This document shows, piece after piece, positions 39,301 through 54,300 of a stretch of DNA of 64,000 bases. The notes under the pieces are model-generated. The model was not told the origin of the DNA. It saw nothing but the letters and a program-made list of their open reading frames with translations, and made no database searches. Both the position numbers and the translations under genes were made by a program. Source of the stretch: Prinia subflava (taxonomy: Eukaryota > Chordata > Aves > Passeriformes > Cisticolidae); contig NC_086256.1 in the NCBI RefSeq assembly GCF_021018805.1, forward strand, positions 14,450,032 to 14,514,031. Reading direction: 5' to 3'. Position 1 is the stretch's first letter. The number at the start of each line of letters is the position of its first letter.

Positions 39301-42300
39301 ATCAAAGTGATCAGACTTCCAATGACAAGAACTACCCAAGGAATTTTCTCCCCATCTCTGCAGGGACTAATCAAAGAGCTGTCTCACTGCTCCCAGAGGC
39401 AGCAGGTCACCACCTTCAGCCCACAGCAAAGAACAGCCAGACAAAAAACCCATTTCCAAGAATGCTCTTAGATACCTCACATACCTAATACTCTATTTCA
39501 CTGGTTTTGGACAAAGCTTCATAATTATTTAGGTAGAGAGACATAGGTTACAAATACAAAGTCAATAGGGAAAGTGTGGGCTTATCTCAGATCCTATGAG
39601 GAAATAGTCTCAGGCTCATTTTCAGGAACAGAATTGTGCAGCTTCTCTAAGAAATGACTTGCACATAGCTGTATATTCATATATCATTGCTGTACTGGTA
39701 TCCATTGGAATATTCATATACCAATGAAACTGTTTTTACAGCACACTTCCCTTATGCTAGCTTTATATCTTGGCTGGATTATCAGGAACAAAAGAGAAAG
39801 AAAACAAAAAAAAATTGGTCTAACTTTCAAGATATCAGGGAACTTAGAATGGTGTCTTCTTTTTTAAATACCTTAACCCTGGAAAATCTATAATGCAAAA
39901 TGACATAGAGGAAATGTGGAAAGCAACTTACCATAGGGCCAGGCTCCCCTGACAGCCCAGTCTTGCCAGGATTCCCAAGAATGCCTTCTGGTCCAGGGTA
40001 CCCAACTGTTCCTTTCTGCCCTGGTGACCCTGTTTGTCCCTTGAAAAAAGTTCAAATCAAATATAGCACTGTTGGCTCTCTTCATCTTCACCCTCTCATA
40101 ACTGGATTTCAGTCACAGTATTTCCTAAACACTACATAACAACAGGCCCAGTGACATGAATGAATAGTCACAGAGGGAGCTCTGAGTTAGCATGTTTGGT
40201 TTAGAATTCTACTGGTCTAACCTTAGACTTGCTCTGTCATGGGATCTGAGCAACTTCAGCTGAAATCATGGGACTGACCCCTTTGTGTGCCAGGCCTGCA
40301 AGATTCCTGAGAGTGTCAATTCTTAAACTGAAGTGAGGAAATCTGATAAGGTCATCTATTTATCCCTGAAAAAAACTCAACCATACGCCTTTTCAGCCTT
40401 TATTTTACTGAATGCTCAGTAGTGAACTTCCAGAAATTTATGCTGTTCAAATTTGAACATATCAAAAATACAGATTTATAATATGCCAAGTTTGTGGTAA
40501 CTGTTGCTATATACTTGCACCAAAATGTCTCATGTCACATCCAAAAGAGGAACATTGACTACTTTCCTTAAAATTATTACCCTTTAGACTGACCTACACT
40601 GTCTTAAAAAGCTTGGAGTTCTGCACTAATCTCTCTACCAATGCCATTTCCCAGAAATGTGAAATGCTCTAACTACAACACATTTTGTCTGAATAGGTAT
40701 AAGTAACACCAGCCATATAGGATATAAGAAGCATGCCATCCTAATCTTATTGCTAACTTCTGCTTGCTTAAGTATCTTCATTTGGGATGTGCTCTGAAAC
40801 TTCCTCAAGTTCTAGTTTTGCTGTCTTGTCTCTTCTCTGTATGTCCTGCTTTCCTTCTTTTCCTTTGCCTGCTGAATGATCCCTGCAGTCCTCCAGAAGA
40901 AAATGCTGAGTATTTACACAGGGCACACAGTTCCTTGTCTTCAAAAGGCTCCTCTTGCACTCTGCCCAGCAGGTACAAGCTCTGTGCAACAGCTGCATCT
41001 CTCCAGTTACTGACAGTGTTTTGATGTGAGGTAGTAAAAGTTATTTACAATATGTGCTTGTGTGGCATTATTTAGTAGGGGACCAAAATAACCTTGATGT
41101 ATTTTGTTCTTCGTTGTGTTTACAGAACACCTACTGCTTCCTGCCCTGTTTTTCCTCAGGGAAAAGGGCATGCAAGTCAGCTCCTCTACATGTAACTCAT
41201 GAAAAAAGATTAAAAACTTCAGCTCAGGGCAAGCAAGAGAAATAAATAAACCTCAAGGCATTTACTACATGTATCCATCATGGACATATGGATCCAAGCT
41301 TCTGTAGGCTGCAGCAGAGCAAAGAACTGATGGGGTCAGAAGTGAACACAAATACAGTTCTGTGCAATATAATGTGATAACTTCCAAATAGACTCCAAAA
41401 ATGATCTAATTAAATTACTTCACAAGTGGTAAGGACCTTGTTGTTAGTTGCATGTCACTTCCATATGCTGAGTAAGTGAATATAATTCAGTATAGTTTAA
41501 CAAAATTTCAAAGGTTATGAATATTCAAAAATGACAGGGGTTCCTTTACACTTCCTGGATAATAAGAAGTTTATTTAGAGTGAACAGAAGACCTTCTGGT
41601 ACCCTTGGCACGATTCAATTTTGGTTTTATTAGTTAGTATTTTCTTCGCTTCATAAGCTGAAGGCAGGCTGTAGAATTTTGTTACTTACAGGAATTCCAG
41701 CTTTGCCTGCTTGACCTGTTGCTCCTTTCTTTCCTGTGGGTCCCTAGAAGTTACAAATACTTGTGAGCTGACAAAAGCCTCAATCCCCTCAATCCCCCTT
41801 AAACTCAATCCCCTAAGAAGAGCTGAGGATTGTTCCCCTCTAGTATTCATGTTCACGTTGCCTGGACCAGATTATTCATATTTCAGGTGACAGTAGAAGG
41901 TTTTTCAAGTAAAAGCAAATACATTTTTGGCAGATTTGTGTAATGTTTTTCCGTTTTGTGAATCGGTTTTTAAAAATTTTCTAACAATAAGCATAAAATG
42001 TTTTTCATCACGAATCTGGTAATTTCTCCTGTATCAGCCACCTCTCTGTGATAAAGTAAACTTTTATAGTGTTTTACTTTTACAGCATTTCCTCTACTCT
42101 TCAAAAGGGAAGTCATGAAAAGTAGACAATGTAAATGCACTGAATGTCTGTGGAAGAGAATACTGGAAAATAACAGTATCACATATACAGATGTGAATTT
42201 TTTTTAATCTAAGCACTACAGAAAAGATAAAATTTGCTTAAAACCAGACTTTCTTTTTCATCTTGACTGATCTAGAAATTGGTAGTCTCAGAAAACTCAG

Positions 42301-45300
42301 AGATACTGAACAGATAACATTCTTGTCAGTGGTTTAGTGACACATGCACCAAGGAAGAAAAGCTCAGAATGGGTCAAAAGCTTCTCAGAGAACTCTGCTA
42401 TAGGATAGTCTCCACAGAATATAAAGACCTATAGCACTAATTTTATCCATCTAAAAGATGCAATTACCGAGGAACAGGGACAAGAATAACACTTGTCAGC
42501 ATAGAACAAGAAGAAAAAGTTTTCCAAGATTTTCTAGACTAATTATGTCAAACACACTTCTGAAAGCAAAAGTTATGCTATAACTACCATGCTGCAATAG
42601 GACACAACATGCAATAAAGTGAAAGAGTTATTATAAGTGTAAATGTTTTATAATTATGTAAATATGATAAAACCAGCAAAACGTTGCTCTATTGCTGAAT
42701 TTAATGCCTTTTTTGTTAAGAATGGCATAAAAATGTCCACCAGTCAGAACTGGAATGTGCATATTCAAATAACTTAATATTTTTGCCATTAAGATTTGTG
42801 GATGCACATGAAGTAAGCCCAGATGATTCACCATTGCAGTTTATGGGATTAGCTTCACAAAGCTTGCTACAGCAGCACCAGTAATGCCACTGGAGTTAAG
42901 ACTATATTCATGTTCCCACTACTGATATTTTAAGCTTTAAGCTCTGATGGGTTGCTCCATGCTGGATATTGGTTCCATATTTGTAAATGGCAGTATTGAT
43001 CTGAGGAGCATTTGCAAGACAAAGAAAACATTCTCCAGAGTATTGCTGATTTTGTCCTGGGATGTGAGTAGTTTGTCAAAAGCAATATATCCCAGTTCAC
43101 AGCCAGAGTACAAGATGACAATTTCTCCACATGATATTTCCTTTCTGTTGCTCCCCAGTTCTAGTCTACAACAGATTCTTGTAGTTACCTACAACATTTT
43201 GAATCTAACAGAGTTGTTTTATGGAACTCCTCAGACAAAATGTCTCATTTAAATTGCAATGGTAATTGGTATTTTAGGAAATCTTTTAGCCTGAATCTTT
43301 TGAAATCTCAAAACCAATGACATTCAGTCCATGGGAGAACATAAACACTTTTGGCAATTTTCAACACATCACCAAGACAAACTAATATTTCTAAAGAGAA
43401 AGATTTGGTCTTTGATCTTTGTCATGATTTGCTCTCTCATTATTGCTCTAGTATTCTGTAGTAAATTCCTTATTCCCAGGTCTCTGAAAACTCAGTGCTG
43501 TGCAGTACCAGGAGGCTTAATTAACAGATCAGAGAAGCAAAACCTTAGTTGGCCTCTAGAGCTAATTTGCCACAGGAAACTCCACTTTTAGGGGATAATA
43601 AATTATCACTCAAATGTTTCCAAAAGAGCCTCTCATAATGCTTGATATCACTCCAAATTAAAACTACTTACCTATCAAATAACACATATTTACTAACCAA
43701 GATCATTATGCAATATTCCGTTTTATAATTTTGTTTTGTCCCTGCAGGTATGAAAAGGAAACCCAAACACTCAGTTTTAGCGTTATAGAACAGTTTTCCA
43801 AGGATAGCAAGTGAACAACAAAATCCTAAAAATTCCAACTAAGTGCAGTTTTGGTTTACTTTTTTCCACTTACTTCTGAACCTCTTTCTCCTTTTGGTCC
43901 TTGCTCTCCCAATTCACCTGGCTCTCCCTTTGAAAAGAACATACATTAAATAAATGAAAATAATCATTTGAATGCAAATGGAAACATATTTTCAACAGTC
44001 AGCAGAGAAATCTCACTTGTTTGAAACACTTACTGGAGGCCCTTGTTGTCCAATAGGTCCTCTAAGGCCTGGAAGACCAATATGACCCTGGGAAGGAGAA
44101 AATACAACATATTGCAATACAGGTAACTCAGGCTGCCACGCTCAGTGAGCTACAGACTGCCTTGTAAAGCCCATCCTGGAGGTGCTGGATGGAGCCAGAT
44201 TCATTGACATGACCTAGATAAAGTCTGGTCAGATCTCTAAGATCAAACTCTACAGAGCTTTTATTGTTTACATTCTCTACTTCAAGCTGTAAGTGGGAAT
44301 TACATATTGTTTAAACATTTCTGCACTTCTGTAAGCACAGATTTGGTTCATTCATTTATTACTGTCTGTCTGTATTACTGTGTAACTTGGATATTCTGGT
44401 CACGGACTGGTCTCTGGTCTCTCTTATATTTCAGTGAGCTGCATCAGTGATAAGCATGAGTTACTATCCAATTTTTATGTGCTGAAATACTGAATAAAAT
44501 TCAAGAATAATTTTTAGGATTAGATTTACAATAAGTACCGCTTAAATTTCAGAGAAAAATATTAACTAAAACAATATTACAGAAACACAGAACTATTTAG
44601 GTTAAAAGTGATGTTTTGAGATCACTTATGGAACCCTCTTTCTCCAGCAGGGCCAACAAGAAATGATTGTTCAGGACCATGTCTGGCCAAGTTTTCAGTA
44701 TTTCCACAGACAGAGACTCCACAAGCTCTCTGGGCAGCCTGTTCTGGTGCTCAGTCATCCTCACAGTAAAAAAAGCCATTTCAGAAGGAATTTCTTGTGT
44801 TTCAGCTTTTGCCCTGTGCCTCCTGTCCTGTAACTGGACACTACTGAGACAAGTCTGTCTCCTTCCTCTAAATGTCCTCCCATCAGGTATTTACACACAC
44901 TAAGGTCTCTGGAGTCTTCTCCAGCTGAGGAGTTGCGGCTCCCATGTCCCTGTACAAACGCTGCTCCAACACGTTCCAGGAGTGCCTCAGTGCAGTGAGG
45001 GACCAGCACGTGCATCTCTGCACACTTGTGAGGGAAGATGAACTCCTGCTGCATTGCTCCACATGTCTGCATAGCATGCCATGTTCAAACAAAAAGACCA
45101 AAACCCAAAGGGTATTACCTTGTAGCCCTCATCCCCAGGTTCGCCTCTATCTCCACGTTCACCACTTCGACCCTAGAGAGCAAACCAAAGGAGCAGAATG
45201 TAACAGCTGAACTGAATATAATGCTGCAGTGAAATGTGAACAGAAAGCTGGGATTTCTCTCAAAACAGACTAACCACTGAGAGGGAACTGAGGAATACAC

Positions 45301-48300
45301 ACATAAAAGTTAACTTCGCTAAAGGAATAAACATGATTTTTTTCTAAACAGAATGCACTGCAGTCAGACAGTAGACACAGTCTAAATTTTTTGTAACTGA
45401 AGACTAGAAACTGAAAGATAAATATTACATGGGGCTTAATGAAACAGGATGGAGGACTGACCTCAGTGGAACTTCTCCAGATTTATACTTATATATAAAT
45501 ATATATTTATGAATTTAAAATCTGAATGGATACATGAAGTGACTCTGGTTTCAAGACATTCAAGGGAAATTCTCTTATGGCTTCTGTAAGACAGCTCATT
45601 AAAAATGGGATTCTTTTCTGAAATGACTTGCTGTACTCAAAATCTGCTTTAATTTTGAAGTTTGTCCTAATAATTTTGACAGGTTCATAAATGCTCCAGA
45701 GATACACTCCACACATGATTAAGTACAAAAATGGTTACAAAATGCAGTTCTCTAAATCAGCTGAATTACTTTGCAGTGATAATGAAATAAGTCAAAACAT
45801 ATTTTTGATTAGTAAAGCAATTAAGTATAACTCAGGGTAAATAGGTAAAATTATTTTCTAAAATGTGCTGATCCAAACACAGACTAATGGCATAAGTGCA
45901 ATGAAACAGAGGGCACAGATGGTTAAGCAGGAAAGAGCACACAACAGCGTTTTCAGAGAGATTACTCATTAAAGGACCATCATTCTATATTTTTGTACTG
46001 ACTCCTGAGACAATGATATAAAGCTTCAGAAATAAATGCATTGGCTCTTATCTTGAGATGCACTAGTATAATCTTTTTGAGAAAGAAAGACCTACTGGTT
46101 CACCTATGGGCCCAGGTATTCCAGGGACTGTGTTGTCTTCGCCTGGATAACCCTAAACCAAAGATAAGTATTAAAACATGTTAACTTGGAAATTCAACCT
46201 CATCTACCATGCACATAGATTCAATGGTAATGAAAAGCAGAGAAGACATTGTATAGATGCTAAAAGCGAATAAGATGCTTGTGGTTTAATATACTGGATA
46301 TGGTAACTCCATTTTAACATTCAACTAAATGTCCCAAAGACATTAAGGACTTTAAAAAGTCCTTAATAAATATGTGATTTATTCTCAAAGGCAGCTAAAA
46401 GAAAAAAAAAAAGATTAACTGAACAACATCCATGTAATTATGTCTTCATTTAATGGAAAAAAGGATAAACAGGATATTTGGCAAAGGGAAAAAAGAGAAT
46501 TTCTTCCACTATTTTGAGAAATACACTTAATATTAAGAAAAACAAGACTACAGAAGACTTCAACATTGTCTGAAGTCTATTACAATTTAAATATGAAATA
46601 ACTGCCATTCCAGTTAATAAACAAAAGATTATCTATTCCAGATGATACCTATCAATAGCAATGCAAAGAGAATCACATTTTCAATATGATTAAGAACTTC
46701 TACAGTGCATCTAAGTGGTTTTTCAGAAGTGAGCAAGCAATCTAGACGCTTAGCTCTCAACAAATTAGTTTTCAGTTATTGTTTCTTAAATCATATCAAA
46801 ACCTATTTATAACATCATACACTAAATGCTTATTCACAGTACTTATTGCAGAACTCGCTCTAGGTTGTAGCTCCATGTCAAGGGCAACTCCAGTCCAATG
46901 TTTGTGCAGTGAATCCATGTACCTGCCTACTTGGGGTCACACGGGTTTCAGTGAGCATACAAATCTGTTTTCAGGCTTTGAGACTTGAGAGAACAACAGT
47001 AAATTTGACACTAAAATAGCAGTACTGAGGCCACATCCTGTCCCTAACATTTTATGTTAACCACAGACATTTGTCCATCCTAGTTGGACTTTCAGGCGAA
47101 TCTGTGGGTGTACTCACAGGCTCAGAGTTAAGTAAATATTTAGCTGGTTCTGCACTGATTATTTTTGTCAGCAGTGCTCGCTAAGGGCAGTGGTGCTGTC
47201 TGATACAATAGTCTGTGTTCTGTACAATGGGTACCTTGTGTTTTAAAACCTCAAACATTTTAACAGTATGAGTTGGGACTCCCTCTCTGAATGACCCATT
47301 TCCTCACTTTGCATTTCTTCTCACAGTCTTTGACAACACTAACAAATACTGCAAATGGTGGCTTTTGCTGCTTGCTGTGGAAAACAGTGGGTGTGCAGTA
47401 ACATTTCCTCCCTTTATAATTTCACAAAACAGATCAGGAAAAACCATGTTCATACCTTTTCTCCTTTGGGCCCTGGGGGCCCTGAGGGCCCTGGAGGACC
47501 CTGATGACCCTAAGGAAGCAAACCAAACACAAATTATTTTAAAACAAATAATTCAAGAAATAGATAATTCCAAAATTTCTTTTAGCTACTTGATACATTC
47601 CCTTTTCTGCTTGCAAATTATTCTAAATCATGTTATGACAACAAAATCAGTGGCAGAAAATGGACTGTGTGCAGGAAAAGCTCTATGAACATGGGGAAAC
47701 TACATGTTCTGATAGGGCTTAATGCAGGTGATGGGAGCTGGGCTGGTTCTTGCATGAAGGTTTGGGTCAGTGATGGGTTTGTGTTTGGAAAAGAGACTGG
47801 ACAGTCTGCTCTGTAAGAAGATGACTCAATCCATCCATGATGATTTTCACAGCTATTTTTCATGAAAGCCACAATATCTTTATGTCCTTCAACTAACCTC
47901 ATTCAATCAGTTTCTGTTACTGAAATGGAAACTACATGGCCAGACAGTAAGCAGAGGTGGTGGTGTTTGCTGAACTCTCTTTATAATGAATAGCTGTTGT
48001 AGTTTTAGAAGAACTTTATTCAGAAGGGGTGAGACATATTAGAAAAACAATAGTTTAAAGTTTGTGGTAAAACCCCCTGCGAGCGAACTCACAAAAACCA
48101 GGCATCCTTGCTTAAGGCTAACATTTCTGAGTAGGCAAACACATCATATAAACATACGTGAGTATCTGGCTTTCCTGAAAATATTTGTGTAGTCTAGATA
48201 CAGATCCCTAAGATGTTTGAAATCAGAGTACCACAGACTTATTTTGGGATGTATGTGTATCTGAATTCAGCAAAAAACCTACCCCATAACCTGGAATTCC

Positions 48301-51300
48301 TGGCTCTCCTTCAGGTCCCATTCCTCCTAGGTGTCCCTGTCAAATGCAGTAATCAGTGAGAGAGAAAGGAGATCCTTTGTAAAGTGCTACAACAGTGCCT
48401 ACTTTATAAAGTAAGTACTTGGAAAAATCTCGAAATATTGACATTTGACACCATGGACAACTTTCTTGCTGAAGTAAGTCCTACTTAATCTATTTAAGAA
48501 TACCGTGGGGTTCATTCTTCTGTGGAAAAAAATGGTCAAGGTTTTTCAGTCCTAGCCTTAAAATCTTTGTGCATCATTAACTCAAAAAGATCTGGGCTTT
48601 GAGAGGTGTGGAAGAACTCTGTAAGTACTAGTATACCAAGAGAAGCAGGGTGTGGTCATCACCTCTGAAAGTTGACTCCTCCTCTTGAAAATACTGACCA
48701 TTAGATAGCAAACTTTGCTTCTGTACTGCCTGTGCTCAGGAACACACTGCTGCACTGGCCACAGGACTGGACTGGGACAGGCACGTTGCCTCTCTAGTGT
48801 GGAGCCTGGATGCTTCTGTGCATCTGTCACACAGCACAGAGCAAGTCTGGGGAGCTTACTGTGAAAGGAGCTAGAAGTTAATGGAATAGACTTAATTCAG
48901 TTAACTTTGGGTCAGATTCCTATCCAACAGGAGTAGCAGTCTCCATCTGAAATGCTTTGTTTCAGCCATGACTAAGGCTTATTGTATGTGATAGCAAATA
49001 CCTTGATTTTAGTTCCTGGAACTGGAAAGATTTGTAAACACCCACAGCAGTGAGATTGTATGTGGAGTGTGGGACATGAGTATTCCACAGTGTGCTCTGC
49101 CATCCCACTCCCCTGTCACATGAACAAAAGCTTGAGATGGCTCCTTCCAGATCCATGCCCCAGGTTTCTGTCTGGAAAAGTGACAGGTCTCGTTCCAGTG
49201 CTGAAAGACCTCTGAGCTCTTAAGTAAGCAAGTTTTGTACCAACCATGGGACCTCGAGTTCCTCTTGCACCTTTGGGACCAGTTTTGCCAGGTTGGCCAG
49301 AATCACCAGCAGGTCCAGTTTCTCCCGGAGGGCCAAGCTGCCCCTTTTCCCCCTGTTGGTGTTATTGTAAGAGATTGACACGAAGTTTCAAAATGCAGTT
49401 TATGCTTAATCAAAATGTGTAACAGCATTATTTAATAGCTATGACATTTACTGTATGCTATTTACTGTAGTAATTAGAATGTCTGAGCCCAGAACTCTGC
49501 AGTACAAAAAAAGTCTCTGCTAAAGCCTTCCCATTATGTTTTTGTTTTCTTTTAGCCAAAACTTAAAGCAGAAACTTTTCTGAGTTGCAAAAGCACATCC
49601 TGATACAAATTTAAATTTCCTAAGATCTTGAATGTAATTGATTGCAGAACGATGACAATTCTAATTGCTATGGCTAACAAGAAAAGACATGGCTTGAAGC
49701 ATGACACAAAACAGGGACAGTTTTGGTTCAATGGAATTTTATAATGTAAATTTGAGTTTCAGATAAAAGGAAGGGAACTGGGGAAGATGAAAAATACTAC
49801 CTTCTTTCCTAAACGGCCCCTCTGACCTGGATTTCCTGGCGCTCCTTCAGGGCCCTATAGATTTATTAGGGAGAGGAAAAATATTATTGAGAAAGGCCTG
49901 GAAACATGTTTAACCTGTGCTCCAAACTGCATAACTAAGTAGAGGCTTTTGTAAAGCAGAGAGCTGGGAGGAAAAAATGTCATTAACTGTATCTGTAAGC
50001 AAGTTAGTAGGGCTGTCTCAAGTTATAGCATAAACAAGTGGGCAAGTATCAGGGATTATTTATCAAAGTAGTGGAAATGCACTGCAAATAGGGGAGAAAA
50101 AAACCCAACAAATCTTTGCCACACAGAAAATAATACTTTACAGATTTGTGAATCTTATTTGTTGCTTTGTAAGCTACTGTTTAAGGAAAATGCAGTATTA
50201 CTCTCCCCCCCCAATGAAACACTTAGACAATGGGCTATAGAAAAATGATTTCCATGTTTAGACTAGGATGATCTGTCTACATCCCTAGAAGGAGGTCAAA
50301 CCAAAACTGTGATGTGTACACTCCCAGATGCCAGGGAGGATGAGGGCAGAAGGCAGCTCAACAGCTGCCTTTGGAACATGTAGAACAAAAACGTGAAAAA
50401 TCCCTCCCTAACCACATCCTCCCAAAAATTGAATTGCCAGACCTGCCTGTCTCACTGAGGCACAGAAGCACTGCTGATGTTGTTTATTGTACACAAGTAT
50501 AATTACATAAAGTGTAGACATGCCAGGGTTGAGCTGTTTTACAATAATTGCAATGTATGAATCTTTCAGTGTTCCCCAAAACTACCAATTCAAAATAGAC
50601 AGTCAAAGAAACAAAACTGGTTCTACAGTGCACTAAGGGGCCCAAAAGAACACTTTTTTCTTTCCCTAGGAAAGTAGTTCACTGTGAAGAACCCAGGACT
50701 AAAGACAGCAGAATGCAACACTGATGCTTAGAGGACAGAGTGGACAGTGCTCACAGCGGGGGACAGCTGCTGTTCCAACAAATGTTTTGTCAGACCCCAC
50801 CATCACATAAGAGCTACACAGAAGGCAGCCAGAGGACTGCAAATGAGAAATGATGATTTTTGGTATGGGAAGCCAGTCTGATTTAAAGCTACAATACTTG
50901 CATTGGAAACCGTGCTCCAAAATTAGTTCTCATGAAGAAGTTGCATACAACTTCATGGATGGATTTTAGCTGCTTGGAGTGATGCCAGAACAAACAGGCA
51001 AACAATGTTGCCTGTGAATTCTAATGCTTGTCTACTATTAGATCTGTGTATTCTTGCTGCCGTATTGTTTGGAGAGGAGAGATCTGAAGTGAGATGCTCC
51101 AGGCTGTGTGGTACGTGTGTCTGGACAACAGGTGGTGAGGAATCACTATTTGCCAAGAGGTCACATGTTTCAGACAGGAAAAGCATTTGTCTTCTCTCTC
51201 TACCAATCCTGAACCACATTGGAAGCTTATTTAAATATGGTCGTCTCTAATTACACAGAAAACCAGAAAAATCAAAACTAAAGGAAGAAAGAAGAAATTA

Positions 51301-54300
51301 ATATTTTTTACTGAAAGCAAACAAGCAAGAAGTCAATTTCAAGCATAAAACACTTACAGGGATTCCCATTATGCCAGGTTCACCAGGGAGCCCAGCAATT
51401 CCTGGTAATCCCATCTCTCCTTTTTCACCGATTTCTCCTGCAACTCCCTGGTCTCCAGGGTCTCCCTAAAACACAGTAAAAAAAGCCAAACCAAAACAAA
51501 AAACCCTTAGTCAACCTGCTGCTACAGAATTACTTGTTCATAAGAAAAGGGAATCCTGGATTCCCGAGTTTGAGTTACAGTGCACTGTAACTGATGTGAA
51601 TCTTAGCAGTCAAATTCAGATCAGGCTCTATGTCAGGGTAAAGCCCTTTCTATCTCATTCATACACTCCTACAGCCACATTTTGCCTCATCCATCGCCGA
51701 GTATCTGAGGTTGTTCTTTGCGAAATCCCCTGTCCTGGCACAGCACTGATCCAATTCCAGGAGCAGCTTTGAGCTTGCTTTCTCTCCTGCACTTTAGCCA
51801 CCACAGAGAAACTTTACCTGTTCTCAGGTAAAGCTTGCTTTTCTTTGTCAAGCCATTCAGCTTTGCAGCCCTTGCAAAGTAGATTTGTACATAAAAGGTA
51901 CAGAAAAACCTGTACTTTACAGGACCCCCTGTGTTAAAACTAAGTGCACTCAACTGGGTTCAGTTGATCTAGTGCTGACCTAGGATAAAAAAGGAGATTT
52001 GGGTCCTTAGGCTAATAAGAGTACTTTACATCTGCTACAGAAACTTAATGTACCTTTGGGCCATCTTTTCCTTGAGCTCCATCTTCTCCTGGAGGCCCTG
52101 GTTCACCCTTATAGAAAAGAACAGTTGAAAACAAATTATTGTCTAAATTTCTTGACTCACACAAGTTTTATACATGTTTATTATCTTCTGGACAGTTTTT
52201 ATGTTGCTGTTACAGTTATTTATCTTCAGTGTCACAGCCCATGAATATCCAATTGAAGAAAACATGAAAGATGATCAACATTAAAAAATGAGGCACTACT
52301 ATGTCCATACAAACCTGGAGATTTAGACAGTAGCACTGACATTTTGTTTGGTTTCAGAGTATATAACAGGTAATTACAGTAACCTCAAAAATATACCTAC
52401 TGTGTCCTGAAACTTCCATGTTTGAGTGGGTAACTACTATATTGGTATGTTTACAGACTTACTGTAAGGCCATTTACCATCAGAAATATTTCAACATTAT
52501 AATCACAGAATCACACAGAATCACAAGGGTTGAAGGAAAGCTTCAAGGTCATCTAGTTCAATCGTCAGCCCAGCACCACCATAATCTTATTCCCAAGTGC
52601 CACACCCAGATATTTCTCAAACACTTCAAGAGATGGTGGCTGCACCACCTCCCATGGCAACTTATGCCAATTTCTCATCACTCTTTCAGTGAAAATTTTA
52701 CTTCTAATATCCAATCTGCACATCTCCTGGTACAACTTAAGGCCATTCACTCTATCATTTGTTAGCTGGCAGAAGAGACTGACCCCCAGCTCACTACAGC
52801 CTCCTTTCAGGTAGTTGTGGAGAGCAATGAGCCTCCTTCTCTTCAGGTTAAACAACTCCTGCTCTCTCAACTGCTTCTCATAAAATTTGTGCTTCAGCAG
52901 CTCCATTGCCCTTCTCTGGACATGCTCCAGCACCTTAATGTCCTCTTTTTAAATGGGACTCAGAACTGGACACAAAGCTCAAGGTGCAGCTTCACCAGTG
53001 CCAAGTACAGGGAGATATTCACTGTCCTGGTCCTGCTGGCCACACTATTTCTGACACAGGCCAGGATGGCACTGGCCTTTTTGTCCACCTGGGCACAGCT
53101 TGCTCATGTTCAGATGCTGTTGACCAGCACCCCTAAGTCCCTTTCTGCTGAGCAGCTCTCAACTCACCCTTCCCCAATCAATACTCTTTTTAACTTGCTA
53201 CAATATTACACTGGGGATTTTTCTTTTTAAAAAGAAGCTATCAGAAAATAGCTTTGTATTAAATTCTTCTGATAAATCAAGATTTCTCAACCTGCACTTC
53301 ATTTGTAACATACTTTTCCATTGTGGAAGAAGATTTGCATCCATAGCTTACCCTTACACCTTGGTCACCTGGTTCTCCAGCTTTCCCAGCAGGTCCAATA
53401 TCTCCCTGGGATATCACAAGGAAAATCATAGGATTTTAAAGGACAATATTCATAATAATGACAGGGTTTACAGCTGATGGGGTCATCATGACAGTAACAG
53501 TATTTCTTAATGATCCGTTTCCTGTGTCACTGTCTCCTTGGCTAATAAATTAGATCTCTCTGATTTGCTTTTATGAAAATTTGAAAATTTAAACAGGGTA
53601 AGAGAATAGTTTCAACACTTACCTTTGTGCCTGGTTCCCCCTGCAGACCAGGTTCTCCTTCAGGGCCAGGAGGTCCCTGTGTGTACAAGAGCTACTGTTA
53701 AGTGATCACTAGCAGGAATTTTGCCACAACTAAATAATACATCCAAAACTGAAGCAGAAGAATGGCACGAGACACTGAGAAAGATGAAGGTCTGAAAAAT
53801 CAAATCAAGACAACATAGTTCTTTGTTCTTTCTAGAGCTAAACAGAAAAGAGGGTATAGAAGGAGTTCAGGAAATACACTGTGGGCCACAAACATCCTGA
53901 AGACTCAGCAGTACCACTAAGCCTGTACCTTTCACCATAAATTACTGCTGAACAAGCACCTATATTCTGTAAATCTGACTGACAACTTCATCTCTGTTTA
54001 GGCTTGGAGCCAAGTAGATACAGGCTTTGGACAGCTAAGTCCTTTTTGGGAGTCTCAGCCCTTAATGAGTTAATGGCATCAGACTGCATTTTGTAAAGTT
54101 TACATATAAACCTTTTCTTAATACTCAGTCAGAAGTCTGGATTTTGGGTGACTGAGGAAGAATGTTTCTTTGAATAAGACAAATCCCTACTGTTGTAAGT
54201 GAGCTCATCCCTCAGGTACTTCATTACAAACATGGCTAATACATTCTGTCACATTTCTCTCAATGAAATATTAAAAACAAAGTACAAAACAGAAGCAGAA

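Noticed and set aside
52817..53230. 137-codon plus-strand open frame
   Set aside because: Antisense of the CR1 LINE remnant, which is recognised clearly on the minus strand.
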